14,165 nt of DNA, from assembly GCA_903919165.1 (NCBI GenBank), contig CAIXHJ010000121.1, positions 1 through 14,165 on the forward strand, in the 5' to 3' direction. This document shows, one piece after another, positions 6,056 through 13,381 of this stretch; position 1 is the stretch's first letter, and every line of letters begins with the position of its first letter. The notes below the pieces were generated by a model. It made no database searches, was not told the origin of the DNA, and saw nothing but the letters and a program-made list of their open reading frames with translations. Source of the DNA: an uncultured Holophagaceae bacterium (GTDB taxonomy: Bacteria > Acidobacteriota > Holophagae > Holophagales > Holophagaceae). The translations under genes and the position numbers were made by a program.

Positions 6056-8029
6056 ATGCTTGCCTCCCTCAACCACGTCGATCTCCGCTTCGGCCCCCAA
6101 GAAGTGCTGAAGGATGTCACCTGGGCCATCCAGGAGGGCGAGTGCTGGGGGGTCATCGGGCGCAATGGCGCGGGCAAGAGCACGGTCTTCAAGCTGCTGC
6201 TGGGGCAGGTGGAGGCGGACGGCGGCACCGTCGTGCGACCCACCAAAGAACGCGGCATCCGCATGGGCCACTATGCCCAGGACCTGGTACCCGAGACGCA
6301 CGGCAGTGTCCTGGAAGAGGCGCTGGCGGCCTTCGGCGACGTGGAGCGGCTCCAGCATGAGATGAGAGAACTTGAACACCGGATGGGCGAGGCCAGCGAG
6401 GACTTGACTGAGGTCATGGATCGATACCAAAAGGTGACAGAGGCTTTCGAACATCTGGACGGCTTCAGCATCCGCGCCCGGGCCGAGAGCATCTTGCAGG
6501 CCTTGGGCTTCAGCGCCCTGGATTTCGAACGACCGGTGGAGACCCTGTCGGGCGGCCAGAAGAGCCGCGTGATGCTGGCCAAGGCCATCCTCCAGGGCCA
6601 GGACCTGCTTCTGCTGGACGAGCCCACCAACCACCTGGATCTGCCCAGCCTGCGCTGGCTGGAGGGGTTCATCCAGGACGCCGACGCCACCGTGGCCATC
6701 ATCAGCCACGACCGCTACTTCCTGGACAAGATCGCCACTGAGATCCTGGAGCTGGAGCAGGGACGTTCGCGCATCTACGAGGGCAACTACTCGGAGTTCA
6801 TGGAGAAGAAGGAACAGGAACTGGAGTTGCTGGAGCGGCACTACGAGCAGCAGCAGACCTACATCAAGAACCAGGAAGAGTACATCCGCCGCAATATCGC
6901 AGGGCAAAACACCAAGCAGGCCCGGGGCCGCCGGACCCATCTCTCCAAACTCGACCGGATCCAGAAGCCCCTGCGGGACCGACGCAAGGTGAAGTTCAGC
7001 TTCCCCGAAACCCAGCGCTGCGGTGACGTGGCCCTGGTACTAGAGAATGCCAGCGTGGGCTGGGATGGGAAGGCACTCTATACGCCCCTGGAGCAGCTCC
7101 AGATCAAGCGCGGCCAGAAGATGGGCATCGTAGGCCTGAACGGCACCGGCAAGTCCACGCTGTTGAAGGCCATCGCCGAAGAGATCCCCTTCATCGCGGG
7201 TCAAACCCGGCTGGGCAGCCAGGTTAAGGTGGGCTACTTCGACCAGCACCACAGGAACCTGGATCCACGGAACACAGTGTTCCAGCAAATCCATGCTGTG
7301 AACCCCCAGTCCGTGAAGCAGGACGTGCTGGGCTTCCTGGCCAAATTCCAGTTCCGCGGCGACGAGGTTGACAAGCCGGTCACGGCCCTCTCCGGAGGTG
7401 AGCGGGCGCGACTCAGCATCGCCACGCTCATCCGCCACGGCGTCAATCTGCTGCTGCTGGACGAGCCCACCAATCACATGGACATCCCCAGCATGGAAGC
7501 CATGGAAGACACCATTCTGAGCTTCACTGGCGCGGCCATCGTGGTGACCCACGACCGCTACCTGCTGGGCCGGGTGGCTGATTCACTCCTGCGCATCCAC
7601 GAAGGCAAGGCCGAGTACCGCGAAGGCGGCTACGAGGATCACCAGGCTTGGGTGGACCTGGACCTGGGCCAGGAAGACGAGGCCGGCAGCCAAGAGCCAG
7701 ACCCCCCCCAAAAACCCGCTTCGCCACAGGCGAAGCCTAGCTCTGCGGTAAGGCCGCAGACCTTCCCCACGAAACCCGTGGCCATCGACAAGGACAAACA
7801 GCGTGCGCTGAAACGCTTCGAGAAGCAGGTGGCCGAGGCCGAGGTCAAAGTGTCCGATCTGGAGGCGAAACTGGCGGACCTGCAGAAAGAGATGGCCGGC
7901 ATGGATCCCTCCGACTGGCATGCCTTCAGCGTCAGGCTGGATGCCCAGAAGGCCCTGGAGGCGGATCTCGCCTATGCCATGAGCGACTGGGAGGCCGCCC
8001 AGAGCGCGCTGGAAGAGGCTCAGCGCTGA
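6056..8029 (+). CDS. ABC-F family ATPase (Uup/YheS-like, ribosome-associated type)
   Basis: Soluble protein with two ABC cassettes and no membrane segment, as in ABC-F factors that act on the ribosome E site. From ATG 6056 it has 657 residues. Cassette 1: GRNGAGKST (35-43), LSGGQ (164-168), LLLLDEPTNHLDL (184-196), SHDRYF (217-222). A charged helical linker follows (about 245-320). Cassette 2: GLNGTGKST (360-368), LSGGE (445-449), LLLLDEPTNHMDI (465-477), THDRY. A Pro-rich linker (about 548-575) leads to a coiled-coil end (about 580-655). The start was chosen because MLASLNHVDLRFG matches the normal N-terminus; ATGs at 6038 and 6023 are in frame and none has a clear ribosome binding site. Antibiotic resistance cannot be inferred. 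Subfamily is uncertain. Confidence 0.92.
   Translation: MLASLNHVDLRFGPQEVLKDVTWAIQEGECWGVIGRNGAGKSTVFKLLLGQVEADGGTVVRPTKERGIRMGHYAQDLVPETHGSVLEEALAAFGDVERLQHEMRELEHRMGEASEDLTEVMDRYQKVTEAFEHLDGFSIRARAESILQALGFSALDFERPVETLSGGQKSRVMLAKAILQGQDLLLLDEPTNHLDLPSLRWLEGFIQDADATVAIISHDRYFLDKIATEILELEQGRSRIYEGNYSEFMEKKEQELELLERHYEQQQTYIKNQEEYIRRNIAGQNTKQARGRRTHLSKLDRIQKPLRDRRKVKFSFPETQRCGDVALVLENASVGWDGKALYTPLEQLQIKRGQKMGIVGLNGTGKSTLLKAIAEEIPFIAGQTRLGSQVKVGYFDQHHRNLDPRNTVFQQIHAVNPQSVKQDVLGFLAKFQFRGDEVDKPVTALSGGERARLSIATLIRHGVNLLLLDEPTNHMDIPSMEAMEDTILSFTGAAIVVTHDRYLLGRVADSLLRIHEGKAEYREGGYEDHQAWVDLDLGQEDEAGSQEPDPPQKPASPQAKPSSAVRPQTFPTKPVAIDKDKQRALKRFEKQVAEAEVKVSDLEAKLADLQKEMAGMDPSDWHAFSVRLDAQKALEADLAYAMSDWEAAQSALEEAQR
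7718..7760 (+). repeat. Two adjacent palindromes inside the ABC-F linker
   Basis: GCTTCGCC-ACA-GGCGAAGC (7718-7736, eight-base-pair perfect stem) is followed five bases later by TCTGCGG-TAAGG-CCGCAGA (7742-7760, seven-base-pair perfect stem). Both are 19 bases long. They fall in the Pro/Ala-rich linker between the second cassette and the coiled coil, encoding roughly PASPQAKPSSAVRPQ, and a run of eight C plus five A lies just upstream (7702-7714). The arrangement resembles a REP-type paired palindrome captured in frame; whether it is repeated elsewhere in the genome cannot be seen here. Confidence 0.6.
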
Positions 8030-8066
8030 GAGCGGGTGGTAGCATCAGGAAAACCTTGAGGCTCCC

Positions 8067-8876
8067 ATGACAGATTTCCGTGGTGCCCACGTCCTTATCA
8101 CCGGCGCGGCCAGTGGCCTGGGCCGCCTCATAGCGCTGGACTCCGTTCGCCGCAAGGCCCGTGTGACGCTGCTGGATCGCGATGAAAAGGGGCTTGGAAA
8201 GGTCTGTGAAGAGACCTATGCCATGGGCGGTGATTCGGAAGGCTTCGTGGTGGACCTGTCCAGCCGGGAGGCCGTCCAGGCCACCTGCGCGGAGGTGTTG
8301 ACCCATCGCGGAGGCGTGGACATCCTCATCAACAACGCGGGCATCGTCTCCGGCAAGACCCTGCTGGAATGCAGCGACGAGGACATCCTGCACACCTTCC
8401 AGGTGAACGTCCTGGCTCACTTCTGGACCGTGAGAGCCTTTCTGCCCGGCATGATGGCGGCGGGGAAGGGGCACATCGTGACCGTGGCCTCCGCTGCGGG
8501 CCTCGCCGGCACTTCGCGGCTGGTGGATTACTGTTCATCAAAGTTCGCCTCCGTGGGCTTCGACGAATCCCTGCGCATGGAGCTGAAACAGCTCAATAGC
8601 CCCATCCGTACGACCGTCGTCTGCCCCTTTTTCATCGATACCGGCATGTTCGAGGGTGCGAAGACTCGCTTTGCATGGCTGCTGCCCATCCTCCAGCCGG
8701 ACTATGTCGTGCGCCGCATCATGAAGGCCATCGAGGGAAACCGCTCAAGGCTGATCATGCCCCGCTTCGTGATGACCCTCCCCGTGGTGCGCGTCCTGCC
8801 GCCCTTCCTCTTCGATGCCGTGCTGGGCTTCTTCGGCGTACACCAGAGCATGGATGGGTTCAAGGGGCGGCACTGA
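8067..8876 (+). CDS. Short-chain dehydrogenase/reductase, classical type (retinol/17-beta-HSD11-like)
   Basis: NAD(P)-dependent oxidoreductase of the SDR superfamily, 269 residues. Cofactor motif TGAASGLG (12-19), LLDRDE at the end of the second strand (35-40; an acidic residue here favours NAD), DILINNAGIV (85-94), N114, catalytic S142, Y155 and K159 in YCSSK, and CPFFIDTGMF after the active site. The C-terminal 35 residues are hydrophobic and Pro-containing, as in the membrane-associated RDH10/DHRS/17-beta-HSD11 branch, suggesting a lipid-like alcohol or ketone substrate. GAGG lies five bases before the ATG. It is 37 nt after the ABC-F gene and converges on the MoaD-like gene. The substrate is unknown. 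Confidence 0.88.
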   Translation: MTDFRGAHVLITGAASGLGRLIALDSVRRKARVTLLDRDEKGLGKVCEETYAMGGDSEGFVVDLSSREAVQATCAEVLTHRGGVDILINNAGIVSGKTLLECSDEDILHTFQVNVLAHFWTVRAFLPGMMAAGKGHIVTVASAAGLAGTSRLVDYCSSKFASVGFDESLRMELKQLNSPIRTTVVCPFFIDTGMFEGAKTRFAWLLPILQPDYVVRRIMKAIEGNRSRLIMPRFVMTLPVVRVLPPFLFDAVLGFFGVHQSMDGFKGRH

Positions 8877-8888
8877 GAGCGACGTACC

Positions 8889-9152
8889 CTAGCCGCCCGC
8901 AGCGGCTTTCAGGAAGCTCACGCGGTCCTTATCCTTGAGCGGCGTATCCATGCCGCGCGCATGGCTGATGAGCACGCCGTTCACCACGAAGCCGGTCACG
9001 CGGGTCAGTTTCTCGAAGGCTGCATCCTCGCCCTCGAACCGGGCCCGGGTGAGCCGGAGGACATCCTGGAGGGTCGCAGGGGCCTCGATCTCGAACCGGC
9101 GGAAGCCCAGCGCTTTAGCAAGGTCGTAGGTAAGGTCGACGGTGATGCTCAC
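8889..9152 (-). CDS. MoaD/ThiS-like sulfur-carrier protein
   Basis: 87-residue ubiquitin-like protein ending in AAAGG, the Gly-Gly tail that MoaD and ThiS proteins use for adenylation and thiocarboxylate formation. Other MoaD-like features are TLQDVLRLT near residue 27, VVNGVLI (56-62) and LKDKDRVSFLKAAAGG. The GTG start at 9152 overlaps the AOR stop as GTGA, with AGGTG five bases upstream; a longer reading of the frame would run into the AOR gene. MoaD-like partners are often found beside AOR genes, where they are thought to serve tungsten- or molybdenum-pterin assembly; ordinary MoaD or ThiS function remains possible. Only 12 bases separate it from the convergent dehydrogenase. Confidence 0.85.
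   Translation of the reverse strand: MSITVDLTYDLAKALGFRRFEIEAPATLQDVLRLTRARFEGEDAAFEKLTRVTGFVVNGVLISHARGMDTPLKDKDRVSFLKAAAGG
8891..8907. terminator. Weak hairpin at the convergent gene ends
   Basis: AGCCGC-CCGCA-GCGGCT is a six-base-pair GC-rich stem 14 bases after the dehydrogenase stop, followed by only TTTC (one T of the stem plus TTC). It lies within the last codons of the MoaD-like gene, encoding its Ala-Gly tail, so the symmetry may come from coding. Possible weak terminator for the + strand gene only. Confidence 0.25.
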
Positions 9153-11032
9153 AGGCGCACCTGCAGGCGGGCGAGGGTGCGCGGAAGGGGAACTCCGTAT
9201 TCGTCCCAGCCACGAATCTGGTAATAGCGGGGGAGCAGCTGATCCAGAGGATGCCCGGATTGCAAGTGCGGGAAGGTGGATTCGTGGAGGATCCGGTCCG
9301 GCAGCGTGTCGTCCTTGCCGGTCAGGCCTTCGCGCAGGTTGTACATGCGCTCGAGGTTGAAGATCCGCTCGCCGATTTCCTGGAGGCGGCCCGAGGTGAA
9401 CTTTTCGCCCGTGATATAGGTCAGCCATTTCTCGAACCACAGCAGGGGCATGATCTTCAGGCCCGATATGAGGCGGTAGAAGGGCCCGCTGTTCTCGAAG
9501 AGGAGGGTGATGGTCCGATGGAGGAGGCCGTTGGGGTTCATCTGATGGACGGCCTTTGGCATGAGGCCGTAGGTGGTGAAGATGCACAGCACCATGGAAT
9601 TGATGGCGCAAGCCAGATTTTGCTGGACCACCGGAATCTCGGCCTTCAGCTTGAGGTTCTGCGGGTTGATGGTGAGGGGCCCCGTGGATTCGAAGTACAT
9701 GCTGGCCCCCTGGACGTGGCAGCCGCCCCGGTTCGTGGTGGCGTACTCGACGCCCTGGGCGAAGGATCCACGGGGATCGTAGGCGGACAGTTCCAGGCCC
9801 TTCACGTGCATGGCGAAGGTCTTCCCGCCGTACTTCTCGCTCATGCGCTTCACGCCGTCCGCCAGGTCGCTGCCGAGACCCCGGCGGTGAGCGATGTCTC
9901 GGATCATGTCGCTGACCCCGCTCGATTCACCAAAGGTCAGGCATGACTGGAGCATGCCGCGCTCCTTCAGCTCCATGGCGAAGCCCAGCGTCGCGCCAAG
10001 GCTGATGCTGTCCATGCCCAGATCGTCGGCCAGGTGGTTCCATTCGTTGACCCACTTCAAATCCGGGATATCGAGGTTGGTTCCCAGCAGCGCCGCAGTC
10101 TCGTATTCCGGCCCTTTGATGCGTCCGACACCTTCCAACGTCACGTCGCGGCCACAGGCGACCGGACAGTGGATGCAGCTGGATTTCACTCCGACCAGGC
10201 CATGGTCCTCCAGGTACTCGCCGGAGACATTCATGGCGTCATCGTGATGGCCGAATTTGAAATTGTGGGTGGGGATCATATTGCGGGCATGGGTGGTGTT
10301 GACGATGCCCATGGTGCCGTAGCGCCGCAGTTTCTCCCCCAGCACGGGATGGTCTCTGAAGTGCTGGCGGAGCCACTTGGTGTAGTCCTTGAACTTGTTC
10401 TCGTCCTCCATTTCCAGCTTGCGGGTCCCGGTGACGGAAATGGCCTTGAGGCGTTTGGAACCCATGACCGCACCTACCCCGGTGCGTCCTGCGATGCGCT
10501 CATCGGAGACGATGCCCGCGTAGAGGACCAGGTTCTCCCCCGCAGGGCCGATGACGGCGTGGTTCCTCCCTTTTCCGAGGGCCTTCTGGGTGGCGTTGGT
10601 GCCTTTTCCCCAGAGTTCGCTGGCATCCAGGAAATCGACGGTGTCTTGATCCCCGTTGATTTCCAGGCGCAGCGGCGTGGAGGATTGATTCCTGAAGACG
10701 AGGATGTCGATGCCGGCCTTCTTCAATCCGTAGGCGAAGGACCCTCCGCAGGCGGCGCTGCCGATGCCTCCCGTGAGAGGGCTTTTGCATACCACCGCGA
10801 AGCGGTTGGACTGAGGTGCCAGGGAGCCGTTCAGCGGACCCGTAGCGAAGATCAGAGGGTTCTCTGGCCCGAGCGGGTCGATGCCTGGCTCTGTCATGTC
10901 GTAGAGCAGGCGCGTCCCGTAGCCTTTCCCACCGAGGTAGAGCCTGGCAATGTCCTCGTCCAGGGGTTTGAAGGTGAAGGACCGGGTTGCCAGGTCCACC
11001 TCCAGGACGCGGCCGGCATAACCCTTGATCAC
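9149..11032 (-). CDS. Aldehyde:ferredoxin oxidoreductase family protein (tungsten/molybdenum-pterin, 4Fe-4S)
   Basis: Predicted oxygen-sensitive enzyme oxidising aldehydes to acids with low-potential electron acceptors, 627 residues as usual for the family. The AOR N-domain is clear: GYAGRVLEVDL (4-14), YLGGKGYGTRLLYD (32-45), FATGPLNGS (62-70), KSPLTGGIGSAACGG (83-97). The cluster ligands are C286, C289 and C293 (CIHCPVAC), with C483 (NSMVLC) as the likely fourth. The pterin-binding motif DDLGMDSIS (336-344) is intact; the second motif starts with Asn rather than the Asp of Pyrococcus AOR. The start is GTG at 11032 with AGGAG seven bases upstream. It follows tnaA by 73 nt and couples to the MoaD-like gene by GTGA. 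The metal and true substrate cannot be read from sequence. Confidence 0.93.
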   Translation of the reverse strand: MIKGYAGRVLEVDLATRSFTFKPLDEDIARLYLGGKGYGTRLLYDMTEPGIDPLGPENPLIFATGPLNGSLAPQSNRFAVVCKSPLTGGIGSAACGGSFAYGLKKAGIDILVFRNQSSTPLRLEINGDQDTVDFLDASELWGKGTNATQKALGKGRNHAVIGPAGENLVLYAGIVSDERIAGRTGVGAVMGSKRLKAISVTGTRKLEMEDENKFKDYTKWLRQHFRDHPVLGEKLRRYGTMGIVNTTHARNMIPTHNFKFGHHDDAMNVSGEYLEDHGLVGVKSSCIHCPVACGRDVTLEGVGRIKGPEYETAALLGTNLDIPDLKWVNEWNHLADDLGMDSISLGATLGFAMELKERGMLQSCLTFGESSGVSDMIRDIAHRRGLGSDLADGVKRMSEKYGGKTFAMHVKGLELSAYDPRGSFAQGVEYATTNRGGCHVQGASMYFESTGPLTINPQNLKLKAEIPVVQQNLACAINSMVLCIFTTYGLMPKAVHQMNPNGLLHRTITLLFENSGPFYRLISGLKIMPLLWFEKWLTYITGEKFTSGRLQEIGERIFNLERMYNLREGLTGKDDTLPDRILHESTFPHLQSGHPLDQLLPRYYQIRGWDEYGVPLPRTLARLQVRL

Positions 11033-11063
11033 GTGGGTGCTCCTGTCCGGTGTTGCTTGCTCC

Positions 11064-11093
11064 TGAATACGGTGCGGTACCCGCCCGGGTCAA
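11064..11093 (-). promoter_or_regulatory. Possible sigma-70-type promoter in front of the AOR gene
   Basis: On the - strand TTGACC (11093-11088) and TATTCA (11069-11064) are 18 bases apart, in the 73-nt gap after tnaA. The -35 matches five of six and the -10 three of six. The start point would leave a leader of about 25 nt carrying the AGGAG site (11044-11040). It would allow AOR expression without tnaA. Confidence 0.35.
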
Positions 11094-11105
11094 GGGCCAA
11101 ATTGT

Positions 11106-12476
11106 TCAGACCCAGGCCATCTCGGCGGTGAAGTGGCGCAGGTACTTGCTTTGCTTGATGATCTTCACGCCGCGGATCTCTCTGGCCTTGGCCTTCACTT
11201 CGGCGATGACCTCCGCCGCGAAATCGAAGTGGCTCTGGGTGTACATGCGCCGCGGGAAGGCCAGGCGCACCAGCTCCATGCTGTGGTAGGTCTCGGTGCC
11301 GTCCTCCAAGTGCTTACCAAACATGACGGAGCCGATCTCCACGCCGCGGATGCCGCCCTCCAGGTACAGCGCGTTGCAGAGGGCCCAGGCCGGGTAGTGC
11401 GCCACGGGCATGTCCGGCAGGACGGTCTTGGCGTCGATGTAGACCGCATGGCCACCGGTGGGTTTCACGAAGCCCACGCCTGCCAACTCGAGCTTCTCGC
11501 CCAGATATTCGGCGGTGCGCAGGCGGTAGCGGAGGTAGGACTCCTCCATGCCCTCCTCCAGGCCCACGGCCAGGGCCTCCAGATCGCGCCCGGCCAGGCC
11601 GCCATAGGTGGGGAAGCCTTCGGTAAGGATGAGCATGTTGCGGACGGGATCGAGCCACTCGTCACTGCGCAGCATGATGAAGCCGCCCATGTTCACCATG
11701 CCGTCCTTCTTGGCACTCATGGTGCAGCCATCGGCGTAGCTGAACATCTCCTGGCAGATGGTCCTGATGGGGGTGTCCTGGTAGCCGTTCTCGCGAAGCT
11801 TTACGAACATTGCGTTTTCCGCGAAGCGGCAGACGTCCATGATGAGCGGCTTGCCGTGCTTCTTGAGCAGTTGCGCATAGGCCTGGAGGTTGGCCATGGA
11901 GACGGGCTGCCCGCCTCCCGAGTTGTTGGTCACGGTGAGCATGCCGAAGGGGATGCGATGGCCTTCCTGCTTCAGGACTTCTTCCACTCGGGCCAGGTCG
12001 ATGTTGCCCTTGAAGGGGTGGATGAGGCTGGGCTGGAGTCCTTCAGGGATGACCAGATCCACGGCCTCCACGCCGTTGAATTCGAGATTGGCGCGGGTGG
12101 TGTCGAAGTGGCAGTTGTTGGGCACCAGGTCACCGGTCTTGCAGACGGCGCTGAACAGGACCTTTTCCGCGGCCCGGCCCTGGTGGGCGGGGATGAAGTG
12201 GGGCATGCCCGTGATGTCCTGGAGCACGGCTTCCAGGCGGAAGAAGCTGCGGGCGCCCGCATAGCTCTCGTCCCCGATCATGATGGCGCCCCACTGAGCC
12301 GAGCTCATGGCCCCGGTGCCGGAATCCGTGAGCCAGTCCAGCAGCACGTCCTCGGCCCGCAGCTTGAACACGTTCAGCTTCGCGGCCTCCAGCATCCCCA
12401 GGCGTTCCGGGGCGGTGGTCATGCGGATGGGCTCGACGGACTTGATGCGGAAGGGCTCGATCATGGTGCGGGGCAT
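11106..12476 (-). CDS. tnaA: Tryptophanase (tryptophan indole-lyase), PLP-dependent
   Basis: Splits L-tryptophan into indole, pyruvate and ammonia; a 456-residue cytoplasmic fold-type I PLP enzyme. The start EPFRIKSVEPI, LTDSGTGAMS (49-58), THQGR-like AHQGR (97-101), GGQPVSMANL (188-197), MDVCRFAENA (213-222) and SYADGCTMSAKKDGMVNMGG (246-265) are family landmarks, with K257 the expected PLP lysine. Tyrosine phenol-lyase is the close alternative. Two sites favour tryptophanase: LRHFTA (H448, where the phenol-lyase has Phe) and VEIGS (379-383, where the phenol-lyase has MERG with its substrate-binding Arg). The ATG at 12476 has GGAG five bases upstream; Met5 at 12464 has none. It is first in a - strand group with AOR and the MoaD-like gene and divergent from coaX. 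Confidence 0.92.
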   Translation of the reverse strand: MPRTMIEPFRIKSVEPIRMTTAPERLGMLEAAKLNVFKLRAEDVLLDWLTDSGTGAMSSAQWGAIMIGDESYAGARSFFRLEAVLQDITGMPHFIPAHQGRAAEKVLFSAVCKTGDLVPNNCHFDTTRANLEFNGVEAVDLVIPEGLQPSLIHPFKGNIDLARVEEVLKQEGHRIPFGMLTVTNNSGGGQPVSMANLQAYAQLLKKHGKPLIMDVCRFAENAMFVKLRENGYQDTPIRTICQEMFSYADGCTMSAKKDGMVNMGGFIMLRSDEWLDPVRNMLILTEGFPTYGGLAGRDLEALAVGLEEGMEESYLRYRLRTAEYLGEKLELAGVGFVKPTGGHAVYIDAKTVLPDMPVAHYPAWALCNALYLEGGIRGVEIGSVMFGKHLEDGTETYHSMELVRLAFPRRMYTQSHFDFAAEVIAEVKAKAREIRGVKIIKQSKYLRHFTAEMAWV

Positions 12477-12583
12477 GGAGGCTCCAGTTGGAACCCCAGG
12501 GTACCGAAGGAGGTGCTCATCCGCATCACATGGGGGCTGGCATCACAGACCGCCTCAGGCGATCCTGGGACCTCGGAGCGCAC
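12477..12583. promoter_or_regulatory. Divergent tnaA/coaX control region
   Basis: This 107-nt gap must hold the start signals for two divergent genes. It contains an eight-base direct repeat GCATCACA (12523-12530 and 12540-12547, period 17; TGTGATGC when read towards tnaA) and a short palindrome CGCCT-C-AGGCG (12551-12561). GGAG at 12575-12578 serves coaX and GGAG at 12485-12482 serves tnaA. I see no convincing -35/-10 pair for either gene. Confidence 0.45.
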
Positions 12584-13381
12584 ATGAGTCTTCTGCTGGC
12601 TGTGGATGTGGGCAACACCAACGTGGTGTTGGGGATCTTCGACCTTTCCAAGGGGCCAAACACGCCCCTGGTCTGCTCCTGGCGTCTGGCCACCAGCCGG
12701 GAACGGACCATCGATGAATATGGCCTTTCGACCCTCGCCCTGATGAGACACCAGGGCATCGAGGCCAGCCAGATCAAGCAGGTGGCCATCTCCTGCGTGG
12801 TTCCGCCCCTGCATCCGGTGCTCATGGGCCTGGCGAAGGCCTACTTCGGCGTGGATGCCTTCTATGTGGAACCCGGCGTGAAGACGGGCGTCAAAGTGCT
12901 CATCGACAATCCAGCGGAACTGGGCGCCGATCGTCTCGTGAACGCGGTAGCGGGCATTGAGATGTTCGGGGCACCCCTCATCGTGGTGGACTTTGGCACC
13001 GCCACCACCTTTGACGTGATCAACGCGAAGAAGGAATACCTGGGGGGCCTCATCTGTCCGGGCCTCAAGATCAGCGCCGACGCGCTGTTCGAAAGGGCCA
13101 GCCGCCTGCCTCGCGTGGAGATTGCCAAGCCCGAGCGCCTGGTGGGCCACAACACGGTCGAGGCCATGCAGTCCGGCATTTTCTTCGGCTATGTGGGCCT
13201 GGTGGATGGCATCCTGGAGCGCCTGCTCACAGAGCTTCCGGAGGCCCAGGTCGCCGCCACAGGCGGTCTATGCCGCGTCATCGCGCCCCACACCCGGCAC
13301 ATCAAGCACATCGCCCTGGATCTCCCCCTGGACGGACTGCGGATCCTCTGGTTCCGCAACCATGGCGCGGGACGCAAGTAG
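12584..13381 (+). CDS. coaX: Type III pantothenate kinase
   Basis: Phosphorylates pantothenate, the first committed step of coenzyme A synthesis; type III enzymes belong to the ASKHA fold, are dimeric and need a monovalent cation. 265 residues. LLAVDVGNTNVVLGIFD (4-20) is the phosphate-binding N-terminal motif. The pantothenate and catalytic region is IDNPAELGADRLVNAVAG (107-124), then VVDFGTATTFDVI (134-146), PGLKISADALFERASRLP (159-176) and AATGGL (224-229). The ATG has GGAG five bases upstream; longer readings of the frame run into the intergenic region. The gene overlaps birA by 20 nt. No bacterial CoaA-type kinase is visible in the window. Confidence 0.95.
   Translation: MSLLLAVDVGNTNVVLGIFDLSKGPNTPLVCSWRLATSRERTIDEYGLSTLALMRHQGIEASQIKQVAISCVVPPLHPVLMGLAKAYFGVDAFYVEPGVKTGVKVLIDNPAELGADRLVNAVAGIEMFGAPLIVVDFGTATTFDVINAKKEYLGGLICPGLKISADALFERASRLPRVEIAKPERLVGHNTVEAMQSGIFFGYVGLVDGILERLLTELPEAQVAATGGLCRVIAPHTRHIKHIALDLPLDGLRILWFRNHGAGRK

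Noticed and set aside
5999..6940. 313-codon - strand open frame opposite the ABC-F gene
   Set aside because: Leu/Gln/Val/His-rich translation typical of the complement of a coding gene; it runs opposite Walker motifs of a clear ABC-F protein.
10034..11131. 365-codon + strand open frame opposite the AOR gene
   Set aside because: Antisense shadow of AOR, whose motifs are unmistakable on the - strand; no family features on this side.
11106..12476. Tyrosine phenol-lyase instead of tryptophanase
   Set aside because: His at the LRHFTA site and VEIGS instead of MERG agree with tryptophanase; the phenol-lyase has Phe and an Arg there.
11133..12587. 484-codon + strand open frame opposite tnaA
   Set aside because: It mirrors the tryptophanase gene; the translation is His/Gly/Ala/Val-rich with no recognisable domain. 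Long antisense frames are expected in GC-rich genes with strong third-base bias.
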